Positions 1-7,616 of a DNA stretch of 16,595 bases are shown piece after piece (the stretch's first letter is position 1; every line of letters starts with the position of its first letter). Position numbers and translations under genes: made by a program. The DNA comes from Streptosporangiaceae bacterium (GTDB lineage: Bacteria; Actinomycetota; Actinomycetes; Streptosporangiales; Streptosporangiaceae). The stretch spans positions 1 to 16,595 of the forward strand of contig JASHTQ010000379.1 of the NCBI GenBank assembly GCA_030040475.1, in the 5' to 3' direction. Under the pieces are notes generated by a model that did not search any database, was not told the origin of the DNA, and worked only from the letters and a program-made list of their open reading frames with translations.

Positions 1-306
1 GGCATGCTGGCCAAGCTCGGCATGCGCGAGGAGACCGTCGCCCGCAGCCTCTACCTGCACAAGACGTTCGACGCCGGCGCCACGGCACACCAGGCGGGCA
101 CGGCGCGGTTCGGCACCGACCCGGCCAGCTCGGTCCTCGACGTCCACTGCAAGGCCCACGACCTGGACAACCTCTACGTGGTCGACAGCAGCTTCATGCC
201 GTCGGTCGGCGCGGTGAACCCGACCTTGACGATCATCGCGAACGCGCTGCGGGTCGGCGATCACATCGCCGGGCGGATCGGGACCTCTTCCAGCAGGAAG
301 CGATGA
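1..306 (+). CDS. GMC family oxidoreductase, C-terminal end (5' partial)
   Basis: This is the last ~101 codons of a glucose-methanol-choline oxidoreductase, an FAD enzyme that oxidises alcohols or sugars. The frame is open from the first base, so the gene starts outside the window. The fragment carries the GMC C-terminal signature: a TAHQAGTARFG segment with the active-site His (codon 30 from base 1), then NLYVVDSSFMPS and VNPTLTIIANALR, where the Asn after GAV is the usual second catalytic residue and the rest contacts FAD. The TGA stop is at 304-306. Its last 46 nt overlap the 3' end of the convergent VOC gene, so the two transcripts run into each other with no room for a separate terminator. 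Substrate cannot be told from this piece. Family assignment is firm. Confidence 0.93.
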   Translation, partial: GMLAKLGMREETVARSLYLHKTFDAGATAHQAGTARFGTDPASSVLDVHCKAHDLDNLYVVDSSFMPSVGAVNPTLTIIANALRVGDHIAGRIGTSSSRKR

Positions 307-1211
307 CCGTCGGGTCCCGATATCAGCGCGGCCGGCGTGTCCCCGCGCAGGGTCATGAGGTGATCGTCGGCCAGCGGCATGCCGCAGCGGGCAAGCGCCG
401 CCGCGGCCGCCCGCAGCGACGCGACCCGCACCGCGCAGTGGGTCGCGGTGATGTCGTTGCTCGCCGTGTCGGCCGGAATCGGACGGCGCGTGCCCACGTG
501 GTAGTGCAGGAGTTCCATCCGCGGCGCGGGCAGGCTCCGCGCGATCTGGGTGACGCTGACCGCGACGCCGTCCACGTCGTCAAGGGCGTCTTGCTCGGGT
601 CCGCGGTTCTCGGTGCGGCCGCCGGCCAGGAACCCGAATACCGACCGGAAGAACCTGGTGCTGCGGGCGGTGTCGCTGATCGCGATCGCGGTGTGATCGA
701 TGCCGAGAAAGGGGCCGGCGCGGCCGGCCGCGCGCCACTCGGCCGGCATGCGTCCCTCGGGGAAGGCGAGCAGTTCCAGCGGGTGCCCGTCATGATCACG
801 GAACTTGAACGCCGTCACCCCGCCGGATGCATCAGGCAGCCGCACCGGACCCTCGCGGCTGATGGGCCGGAACCGGCGGTTGGCCGTGACTCGTGCATGC
901 GCGTGCCCCATGTCGGCCACGATGATCGCGACGTGCTGGAACCACAGGTCGGTGCTCGTGCTGTCCGGAGGATACGGGCGGCCCGCGGAGTCGGTGAACT
1001 CAAGCAGCTCGATCCGCTGGCCGCCGAGCCGCAGCAGTGACCGCCGTCCGCGCCCGCGCGGGATGCGCAGCACGCCGGTCACCGAGGGCTCGATGTCATC
1101 GCGCCGCTGCACGCTGGCCCCGAGGGTCCGGACGTAGTCGTCCTCCGCCCGGTCAAGGTCCGAGACGACAAGCGCGACCCGGTCGATCGCCGCCGCGGCC
1201 CCGGCGCTCAC
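261..1211 (-). CDS. Two-module VOC family protein (glyoxalase/dioxygenase-like)
   Basis: Protein of 316 aa with two vicinal-oxygen-chelate modules, about residues 9-150 and 170-310. Each opens with the typical strand-plus-SD segment (IDRVALVVSDLDRA; IDHTAIAISDTARS) and closes with a GHPLELLAF- or GHRFLLEEV-like strand. Candidate metal ligands are H93, E146, H173 and E308. VOC proteins use a divalent metal for dioxygenase, isomerase or lyase chemistry; the substrate is not identifiable here. I chose GTG at 1211 because it overlaps the GH15 stop as GTGA and is followed directly by the first VOC strand; a longer in-frame opening to 1334 reads through the GH15 gene in non-VOC sequence. It is the last gene of the SDR-GH15-VOC operon, and its 3' end overlaps the GMC gene. 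Confidence 0.86.
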   Translation of the reverse strand: MSAGAAAAIDRVALVVSDLDRAEDDYVRTLGASVQRRDDIEPSVTGVLRIPRGRGRRSLLRLGGQRIELLEFTDSAGRPYPPDSTSTDLWFQHVAIIVADMGHAHARVTANRRFRPISREGPVRLPDASGGVTAFKFRDHDGHPLELLAFPEGRMPAEWRAAGRAGPFLGIDHTAIAISDTARSTRFFRSVFGFLAGGRTENRGPEQDALDDVDGVAVSVTQIARSLPAPRMELLHYHVGTRRPIPADTASNDITATHCAVRVASLRAAAAALARCGMPLADDHLMTLRGDTPAALISGPDGHRFLLEEVPIRPAM

Positions 1212-2995
1212 ATCGACATCGAGTCGCTGCGGGCCGGGCGCCCGGTATGCAGCTGGATGGCGCTGACGACCAGGGCGAAGTGGCTGAACGCCTGGGGAAA
1301 GTTGCCAAGCTGGCGCCGGGCGGCGGGGTCCCACTCCTCGCTCAGCAGCCCGACGTCGTTGCGCAGGTCAAGCAGGCGCTCGAACAGGGCGGTGGCGTCC
1401 CGTTGCTGCCCGGCCGCGTACAGCGCGTCCACCAGCCAGAACGAGCACGCGATGAACAGGCCCTCGCCGCCCTTGACGCCGTCGTCCGTCTCCCCGGTCG
1501 AATACCGGCGGACCAGGCCGCCGTCGCTCAGCTCCCGGCGGATCGCGGCGATCGTGCCGATTACCCGCGGGTCGGTGCCGGGCAGGAAACCGACCCGCGG
1601 GATCAGCAGCAGGCTGGCGTCCAGCGCGGCCGACCCGTACGCCTGGGTGAAGGTGTTGCGCCCGGCGTCGAACGCGTTGGCGAGGACATCGCGGTGGATC
1701 CGGTCGCGCAGGTCCTCCCAGCGCCCGGCCGGGCCCGGCAGGCCGTGCTCGCGCACCGAACGGGCCATCCGGTCGGCCGCCACCCAGGCCATGACCTTGG
1801 AGTGGGTGAAGTGCTGCCGGTCGCCGCGTACCTCCCACAGCCCGTTGTCCGGTTCCTGCCAGGCCGATTCGAGGTGGTTCATCAGCGCGACCTGCAGCGC
1901 CCATGCGTCGCGGTCGGCGGGCAGCCCGGCCTGCCTGGCGAGGAACAGCGCGTCCAGGGTCTCGCCCCAGACGTCGAGCTGGAGCTGGCCGGACGCGGCG
2001 TTGCCGGTGCGGACCGGGCTGCTGCCCTGGTAGCCGGACAGCCAGGGCAGCTCGGTCTCGGGCAGCCGGCGCGCGCCGTCCAGGCTGTACAGGATCTGCA
2101 GCATCTCCGGCTGACCCGCTATGCAGCGCAGCAGCCAGTCCCGCCACGCGCCGGCCTCGCGCCGGAAGCCGGCCGCGAGCAGGGCCTGCAGGGTATAGGT
2201 GGCGTCGCGCAGCCAGCAGTAGCGGTAGTCCCAGTTGCGGACGCCGCCGAGTTCCTCAGGCAGCGACGTGGTAGGCGCCGCCACGATCCCGCCGGTCGGC
2301 TCGTAGGTCAGCGCCTTCAGCGTGAGCAGCGAGCGGTTCACCGCGTCGAGGTACGGCCCGGTCTGGTAGGAGCCGTGGGCGCACCACTGCGTCCAGAAGT
2401 CCGTGGTCGCGGACAGGGCCTGCTCGGCGTCGACGGACGCGACCATCGGCTCGTGGCCCGGCGCCCACGACAAGACGAACGGGACCCGGTCGCCGCTGCG
2501 CACGGTGAAGTCCGCGACCGTCATCCAGTCGTGGCCGCGCATCGGAACCGCCGCGATCAGCCGGACGCGATCCGGGCCCGCGATCGCGTCGACCTGCCGA
2601 CCGTGGTGCCGGACCCACGGGACCACGCGGCCGTAGTCGAACCGCAGCCGCAGCGTCGACCGCATCGCCACCTCGCCGCTCAGGCCCACCGCGATCCGGA
2701 CGACGTGCGGCGTGTCCGCCCGGGGCGGCATGAAGTCGATGACCCGCGCCGAGCCCGACGCGGTGACCCAGTCGGTTTCAAGGACCAGGGTGTTGCCGGC
2801 GTACCTGCGGGCCACGGCCGTGCCCGCCGCGGGCGCGAGCGTCCAGTGCCCCGCGTCGGAGTTGTGCAGCAGCGCGGCGAACGCGGCGGGGGAATCGAAC
2901 CGGGGCAGGCACAGCCAGTCGATCGACCCCGCGCTGCTCACAAGCGCCGCCGTATGCAGGTCTCCGAGGAGCGCGTAGTCCTCGATCTTCGGCAT
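1208..2995 (-). CDS. Glycoside hydrolase family 15 protein (glucoamylase/trehalase-like)
   Basis: Protein of 595 aa, normal length for bacterial GH15 enzymes, which hydrolyse terminal alpha-glucosidic bonds (maltooligosaccharides, or trehalose in mycobacterial relatives) with inversion. The N-terminal beta-sandwich begins with EDYALLGDLHTAALVSS...IDWLCLPRFDSP (residues 5-36). The (alpha/alpha)6 barrel carries GGVRNWDYRYCWLRDATYTL (250-269), a GLWEVRG...FTHSKVMAW block (386-404) with Glu388 as likely general acid, and LLSEEWDP (550-557), where a Glu is the likely base, followed by GNFPQAFSH (564-572). No signal peptide is visible, so it probably acts in the cytoplasm. ATG at 2995 lies 3 nt after the SDR stop, and the end overlaps the VOC start. 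Glucoamylase and trehalase cannot be separated by eye. Confidence 0.93.
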   Translation of the reverse strand: MPKIEDYALLGDLHTAALVSSAGSIDWLCLPRFDSPAAFAALLHNSDAGHWTLAPAAGTAVARRYAGNTLVLETDWVTASGSARVIDFMPPRADTPHVVRIAVGLSGEVAMRSTLRLRFDYGRVVPWVRHHGRQVDAIAGPDRVRLIAAVPMRGHDWMTVADFTVRSGDRVPFVLSWAPGHEPMVASVDAEQALSATTDFWTQWCAHGSYQTGPYLDAVNRSLLTLKALTYEPTGGIVAAPTTSLPEELGGVRNWDYRYCWLRDATYTLQALLAAGFRREAGAWRDWLLRCIAGQPEMLQILYSLDGARRLPETELPWLSGYQGSSPVRTGNAASGQLQLDVWGETLDALFLARQAGLPADRDAWALQVALMNHLESAWQEPDNGLWEVRGDRQHFTHSKVMAWVAADRMARSVREHGLPGPAGRWEDLRDRIHRDVLANAFDAGRNTFTQAYGSAALDASLLLIPRVGFLPGTDPRVIGTIAAIRRELSDGGLVRRYSTGETDDGVKGGEGLFIACSFWLVDALYAAGQQRDATALFERLLDLRNDVGLLSEEWDPAARRQLGNFPQAFSHFALVVSAIQLHTGRPARSDSMSM

Positions 2996-2998
2996 GGC

Positions 2999-3811
2999 TC
3001 AGTTGCGCCCGGCCATCACGCCGCCGTCGATGCTCCAGATGGCGCCGGTGACCCAGCTGGTCGCCGGGGAGAGCAGGAACGTGATCGCGTTGGCCATGTC
3101 GCGGACGGTGCCGGTCCGGCCCAGCGGGTGGAAGGCGTCGAAGCTGTGCAGGGTGGCGTCGAGCTGGTCGGAGGGGACGAACCGCTCGTAGATCGGGGTG
3201 GCCACGACGGCCGGGGCGACCGTGTTGACCCGGATGCCGTGCGGGGCGAGCTCGAGGGCCAGGTTGTGGGTCAGCGCGTGCAGCCCGCCCTTGGCCGCCG
3301 AGTACGCCGACGACGGGGTCGCGCCGATGGCCTGGAGCGCCCACATGCTGCCGATGTTCACGATCGACCCGCCGTTGCCCGCGGCGACCATGCCGCGGAC
3401 CACGGTCTGGGTGAGGAAGAAGATGGCCCTGTTCAGCTCGGCGTAGGCGTCGTAGTCGGCGCCCTCGTGGTCGAGGAACGGCTTGGGAAGGAACAGCCCG
3501 GCCGCGTTGACGAGCAGGGTGGCGTCGGCGTGGTCGGCGGCCAGTTGCTGGCGGGCCCGCTCCGCCTGCGTCCGGTCGGTCAGGTCGGCGGTGATGCCGT
3601 AGGCCTGGCCGTCCTTGGACAGGGCCTGGACGGTCTCGTCGACCTTGCCCGCGTCCTGCGCGATGATGACCGCGCTGCCGCCCGCCGCCACCACGTCGGC
3701 GGCGGTCTGCCGCCCCATCCCGCTGCTGCCGCCGACGACCACCAGCTTCTGCCCCGCGAAAACGGGCATGGCCGACCGGCCGTCCGTACCCTCTAGCCAG
3801 TTCATGGTCAT
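2999..3811 (-). CDS. SDR family NAD(P)-dependent oxidoreductase
   Basis: Classical short-chain dehydrogenase of 270 aa. It has the cofactor motif GGSSGMG (27-33, normally TGxxxGIG), NAAG (102-105), Asn127, Ser155 (NIGSMWA) and the catalytic pair Tyr170/Lys174 in [12 protein letters not shown]-terminal IDGG closes the Rossmann fold. All catalytic residues are present, so it should be an active alcohol/ketone oxidoreductase; the substrate is unknown. Start choice: ATG 3811 has AAAGGA with an 8-nt spacer, whereas the longer in-frame ATG at 3844 has no comparable ribosome site. A short N-terminal extension of about 16 residues precedes the fold. It is the first gene of the SDR-GH15-VOC operon. 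A diverged 34-nt repeat sits 48-81 nt upstream. Confidence 0.93.
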   Translation of the reverse strand: MTMNWLEGTDGRSAMPVFAGQKLVVVGGSSGMGRQTAADVVAAGGSAVIIAQDAGKVDETVQALSKDGQAYGITADLTDRTQAERARQQLAADHADATLLVNAAGLFLPKPFLDHEGADYDAYAELNRAIFFLTQTVVRGMVAAGNGGSIVNIGSMWALQAIGATPSSAYSAAKGGLHALTHNLALELAPHGIRVNTVAPAVVATPIYERFVPSDQLDATLHSFDAFHPLGRTGTVRDMANAITFLLSPATSWVTGAIWSIDGGVMAGRN

Positions 3812-3858
3812 TGCGCTAGTCCTTTCGGCTTGGTGTCCGCTCACCGGTCAGCCTGGCG

Positions 3859-3892
3859 GCCGCGACCTGGCCGCACATCGTCAGATCGGCTA
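3859..3892 (-). repeat. Diverged repeat, copy 1 (upstream of SDR operon)
   Basis: This 34-nt stretch matches 10554-10587 at 30 of 34 positions, with no gaps. It lies between the LAL stop (3909) and the SDR start (3811), 48-81 nt upstream of the SDR ATG. In the direction of transcription its core reads TAGCCGATCTGACGATG. No -10 box is obvious at a normal distance after the TGACG, so I do not call it a promoter. It may be an operator or an RNA leader element. Confidence 0.55.
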
Positions 3893-3908
3893 GCTTCGGC
3901 ACGCCTCG

Positions 3909-6728
3909 TCAGCTTCTTTCCTGGATGACGATGCGGGCGAGTTCGACCCGCGAGGCGATGCCGAGCTTGCGGAAGGCCTGGCGGAGGTGATGAGCCACGG
4001 TGTGGGTGCTGATGTACATGCGGGCCGCGATCTGGCCGTTGGCCAGCCCCTCGGCGACCAGGTCCGCGACCGCCTGCTCGGTCTGCGTCAGGCTGTCCCA
4101 CCCGGTGACCGGCCGGGCCGCGGGCGTGCTCCAGTGGCGCCGGCGGATGCCGAGCTTGCGCAGCCGCCGCCTGATGCGAGCCTGGTCGCGGTCGGCGCCG
4201 ACCTGACGGTACCCGCCGAGCGCCTCCTTCAGGCGGCGGATCGCCTGATCCCGGTCGCCGTGGCCGCCCTGCAGCACGCCCAGGTCTTCGGCGGCCGACG
4301 CCCTGGCCCACGGATCGGGGTGCCGGCTGGCGGCCTCGGCCAGCCTGACCGGGTCGCGGCTGGCCACGCCCTCGCTGTGGTCCGCCGCCGCGGCCAGGGC
4401 CGGGAACTCCGGATGGCTGCCCGCCAGCGCCCGGGCGGTGCGTGCGGCGCTGGCGGCAAGGTCGCGGTCGCCCGCGGCCAGCGCGGTGCGAGCCAGCCAG
4501 GCCGCCATGGCCGGGTCGCCGAGCAGCAGTCCGCGCCGGGCACGTGGATCGGCGCACAGCTGGCGGAGGTGACCGAGGGCGGCGGCGGGCCCGTCGCGCG
4601 CCTCGGTGACCTGTGCCTGCGCCATGGCGGACTCTGGCCGCGCGTAGAGGTCGGCGAACTGCGGGCCGGACGTCGGGCGGGAGGTAAGGTGCTGGGCCGC
4701 GGCCGCGATGTCGCCGCGGCGCAGCTCGATCACGCTGAGCACGCTGTGCGCGGTCGTGGCGTACCCGTGTGCGCCGAGGGCCATGGCGACGTCCAGGGCC
4801 GCCCGGCCATCGGCGGCGGCCCCGGCAAGCTTGCCCTCGGCCAGCTGGATGCGCGCGAGCAGCAGGGACAGTCCTGCCTGCGCGGGGATTCCGTCAAGCG
4901 CGGGCTGGCCGGCGGCCTGCAGGATGCGGCCGGCCTCCTCGAGCTGACGCAGGTCGATCAGGGCCGCGGCGAGCGCGAGCAGCGGCTGGACGTCGCGGGC
5001 ATCCGCGGAGATTCCTGCTACGTGCCGCGCCGCGTCGCGCAGCAGCCCGAGTGCGTCGCCGACCTGGCCGCTGTCCCAGCTGACGACCGCGCGGGCGAGC
5101 CGGGCCGCCGCGACGGCGTGGCTGCCGTGCTCGCCCGGGGCGATCAGCACCGTGCCGGCCACCGGGCCGGCGAGTTCGTCGCGCAGCCCGGCGAGCGCCT
5201 GCAGTTGCGCGGTCAGGGCCTGGTCCCGCAGGTCGTCGGGCAGCTGCGGGCTGGCGAGCACGAGCTGGGCCTGGCCGACCGCGTCCCGAGCCTGACCGCC
5301 GGCACACAGCACCGAGGACAGCGCGCACCGCAGCCGGTCCTCCGACAGCCGCGGCAGCGGCCTGGCCAGCATGTCGTGGACGATCCTTGTGACCTGTTCA
5401 AGCCGGCCTGCCGCGGCCAGGGTCTCGGCGGCGGCCACCCCGCGGGGCAGCGCGGCCGGATCGCCGGGAGACGTCAGCTCAAGCGCGCGCAGCGCCAGGC
5501 CGGCCGCGGTCTGCGGTGCGCAGCGCAGCGCCCGCGCCGCCGCCACGTCCAGGCCGGTCAGCGACGCCGGGTTACCCGGATGCGCGGCCTGCATCAGGTG
5601 GCCGGCGGCCCGGGCCGGCGGCTCGCCCCTGGCGAGCAGGATGTCGGCGAACTGCCGGTGCAGCGCCTTGCGGGCCGGCTGCGGGATCATCTCGCCGATC
5701 GCGCGGCGCAGCAGTTGATGGCGGAACACGAACGTGCTTTCCGCGGCGGCCACGATCGCGGCGTCCATCGCCTCCTCGACCGCGGGCAGCAGCGTGGCCG
5801 GGGTCTCGCCGAGCATCTCGGCCGCGTCTTCCAGGCGGAACGCGGGGCCGAGCACCGCGGCCGTCTCCAGCAGGTGGCGTGCCCGCGCGCTGAGGTCATC
5901 GAGCCGTCGCTGCGCGAGGCCGTGCATCCGCTGCGGCAGCCGGGCCGGCGCCAGCACGGCGCGGCCGCCGGTGACCTGCACCGCGTGGTCGTCGCGGAGG
6001 CCGTCGATGAGCTCGGCGACCAGGGCGGGGTTCCCGGCCGCGCCGCGGGCCAGGTCTGCGAGGGCCCGGCCCGGAGGTGCGCCGAACGCGTCGGTGAGCA
6101 TCGCCGTGACCGCGGCGTCGTCGAGCGGCGCCAGCGTGACCCGGGCGGCGCCGTCCTTCTCCAGCAGGCCGAACAGGTACTCCGCGGCGGGCTGGTGCGT
6201 GCTTGACCGGGCGAAGAGCCAGGCAACCGGGGACCGTTTCAGGTCCCGCGGCAGTGCCCGCAGCACGGCCAGCGTCACCGGGCTGGCCCAGTGCAGGTCA
6301 TCGAGGCAGACCAGGACGGGGGCTACCGCGGTCCGCTGCTGGATGCGCGCCCTCATCTGGGCGATCCACCATCCGGGCGCATCCGGCCGGTCGTGACAGG
6401 AATCATCCGCGGCGAGCGGCTCATGCAGGCCGGTGCGCAGCGGGAAGAAGGGGACGGCCTGACCCAGCGGGTCCGCTGCCCCCTCGGCCAGGGAAAAGCC
6501 CCGCTCCGCTGCCTCGTCGATGGCGTCGCGGAGCAGCAGGGACTTGCCGATGCCCGGTTCCCCGTCTATCAGCAGCACGCCGCCGGCCCCCCGCTGCGCA
6601 TGCCGCAGCAGGTCGAGGACCATGGTCTGCTCGGCCGCGCGCCCGCGGACGACGCGCCTGGCGGCCGATAGCCGCCGCGGCGCGATCTTGCCCGGCGAGC
6701 CGGGCGCGTCACCGACGGTCGCGGTCAT
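3909..6728 (-). CDS. LuxR family (LAL-type) ATP-binding transcriptional regulator
   Basis: Large regulator of 939 aa, a usual length for LAL proteins. The N-terminal AAA/STAND ATPase has Walker A GEPGIGKS (56-63) and Walker B LVCLDDLHWAS (139-149). A long alpha-helical, TPR-like middle follows. The C-terminus (about 878-939) is a LuxR/GerE helix-turn-helix: LTQTEQAVADLVAEGLANGQ, then ISTHTVAHHLRQAFRKLGI. Such proteins are usually ATP-dependent activators of sugar-use or antibiotic pathways. ATG 6728 lies 5 nt after the stop of the upstream SDR-like gene and has only a weak ribosome site, so translational coupling is likely. Neighbouring sugar and redox genes make local targets plausible, but that is inference. 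Confidence 0.94.
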   Translation of the reverse strand: MTATVGDAPGSPGKIAPRRLSAARRVVRGRAAEQTMVLDLLRHAQRGAGGVLLIDGEPGIGKSLLLRDAIDEAAERGFSLAEGAADPLGQAVPFFPLRTGLHEPLAADDSCHDRPDAPGWWIAQMRARIQQRTAVAPVLVCLDDLHWASPVTLAVLRALPRDLKRSPVAWLFARSSTHQPAAEYLFGLLEKDGAARVTLAPLDDAAVTAMLTDAFGAPPGRALADLARGAAGNPALVAELIDGLRDDHAVQVTGGRAVLAPARLPQRMHGLAQRRLDDLSARARHLLETAAVLGPAFRLEDAAEMLGETPATLLPAVEEAMDAAIVAAAESTFVFRHQLLRRAIGEMIPQPARKALHRQFADILLARGEPPARAAGHLMQAAHPGNPASLTGLDVAAARALRCAPQTAAGLALRALELTSPGDPAALPRGVAAAETLAAAGRLEQVTRIVHDMLARPLPRLSEDRLRCALSSVLCAGGQARDAVGQAQLVLASPQLPDDLRDQALTAQLQALAGLRDELAGPVAGTVLIAPGEHGSHAVAAARLARAVVSWDSGQVGDALGLLRDAARHVAGISADARDVQPLLALAAALIDLRQLEEAGRILQAAGQPALDGIPAQAGLSLLLARIQLAEGKLAGAAADGRAALDVAMALGAHGYATTAHSVLSVIELRRGDIAAAAQHLTSRPTSGPQFADLYARPESAMAQAQVTEARDGPAAALGHLRQLCADPRARRGLLLGDPAMAAWLARTALAAGDRDLAASAARTARALAGSHPEFPALAAAADHSEGVASRDPVRLAEAASRHPDPWARASAAEDLGVLQGGHGDRDQAIRRLKEALGGYRQVGADRDQARIRRRLRKLGIRRRHWSTPAARPVTGWDSLTQTEQAVADLVAEGLANGQIAARMYISTHTVAHHLRQAFRKLGIASRVELARIVIQERS

Positions 6729-6733
6729 GGCGC

Positions 6734-7447
6734 CTAGACGAGGTGCTCGCCGCCGTCGACCGGGATGGAGACCCCGGTCAGGAACCCGTTGGTCAGCACC
6801 GCCAGAGCCGCCGCCGCGACGTCGGCGGCGGTGCCGATGCGCCGGGCGGGGTTGGTCTGCGACCTGGCCTCGAACAGCACCGCCTTGCGTTCTTCGCCGA
6901 GTGCGTCGTACGCGCCGGTGTCGATGGTTCCCGGGGCGAGGGCATTGACCCTGATCGGGGCGAGTTCGACCGCCAGCCCGGCGGTGACCGCGTCGACCGC
7001 GGCGTTGGTCGCGGCGACGGCGAGCATGCCGGGAGCCGGCTTCAGCGCGGTCGCCCCGGACAGGAACAGGAACGACCCTTCCGCCGGGAGCTTCCCGGCG
7101 AAGTGCTTGGCCAGCAGCAGGGCTCCGGTCACCTTGGTGGCGAACGACGGGTTCACCAGGTCAGCGGTCAGGTCCCGGTAGCTGCCCCGGGCCCGGGCGG
7201 AGGCCGTGGACACGACGTGGTCGAGCCGCGCGATCCTGGCCGCCAGCGCGGCGACCGACGACTCGTCCGTGACGTCGACCTGCTCGATACCGAAATCCAT
7301 GCCGCGGTAGGCGTCGGCGAGATCGTCCGGGCGGAGCCCGGCCGCGATGACCCGGCCGCCCTCTTCGCTGACGGCAAGCGCGATCCCGCGGGCTATCCCG
7401 CTACCCCGGCCGATTATTAGCACGGTCTGGTTTTTCAGCGCGGGCAT
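6734..7447 (-). CDS. Divergent SDR family protein lacking the catalytic Tyr/Lys
   Basis: A 237-aa Rossmann protein with clear SDR architecture: nucleotide motif GRGSGIA (13-19), Ser130 in FLSGATA, ELAPIRVNALAPGTIDT (161-177) and C-terminal PVDGG. The active site is altered. Where YxxxK is expected, the sequence reads VAATN, so Tyr is replaced by Val144 and Lys by Asn148. The usual NNAG is STAS (80-83), and the last Gly of the cofactor motif is Ala. It may bind a dinucleotide without normal SDR catalysis, for example as a sensor, or use other chemistry. ATG 7447 has AAGGAG with a 6-nt spacer. It forms a two-gene operon with the LAL regulator downstream. Confidence 0.9.
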   Translation of the reverse strand: MPALKNQTVLIIGRGSGIARGIALAVSEEGGRVIAAGLRPDDLADAYRGMDFGIEQVDVTDESSVAALAARIARLDHVVSTASARARGSYRDLTADLVNPSFATKVTGALLLAKHFAGKLPAEGSFLFLSGATALKPAPGMLAVAATNAAVDAVTAGLAVELAPIRVNALAPGTIDTGAYDALGEERKAVLFEARSQTNPARRIGTAADVAAAALAVLTNGFLTGVSIPVDGGEHLV

Positions 7448-7616
7448 CTATTTCTCCTTTGCAGGCAGCCTCGTCAAATCTGTTAAGCTCATCGATATCA
7501 AGGAAACCCTGGAAACGACAGATCCCGGCGATAATTACTAATGGACGAAAGCGAGCTTGACACATTACCGTTGCCCATGGCAAGGGTTCCAGCGGAGCCA
7601 AGGTTTCGAAGAATTC
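7448..7616. promoter_or_regulatory. Divergent intergenic region between SDR-LAL operon and CGNR gene
   Basis: About 170 nt separates two divergent genes and is clearly richer in A+T than the flanks. It holds the core motif at 7471-7485, the AAGGAG ribosome site of the SDR-like gene, and a GATAAT element at 7530-7535 that could be a -10 box toward the CGNR gene, although no good -35 box stands in front of it. Both promoters presumably lie here. A 31-codon reading frame starting at ATG 7541 overlaps the CGNR start out of frame; I see no support for it as a gene. Confidence 0.45.
7471..7485 (-). promoter_or_regulatory. Short relative of the upstream repeat (core motif)
   Basis: The 15-nt core TCGTCAAATCTGTTA resembles the cores at 3878-3892 and 10573-10587; together they fit TCGTCRATCKGYTA-type sequence with 12 of 15 positions the same in all three. 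It sits 24-38 nt upstream of the SDR-like gene start, in the same orientation relative to the gene as the other copies. In the gene's direction it contains TTTGACG. Being short, it could be a chance match. Confidence 0.35.

Noticed and set aside
1037..3796. Very long plus-strand open frame (919 codons)
   Set aside because: It is antisense to the SDR-GH15-VOC genes, has Arg/Gly/Val-rich composition typical of high-GC shadow frames, and shows no family motif.
3987..6206. Long plus-strand open frame (739 codons) opposite the LAL gene
   Set aside because: Antisense to a clear LAL regulator with Walker motifs and a LuxR helix-turn-helix; no protein-like pattern of its own.
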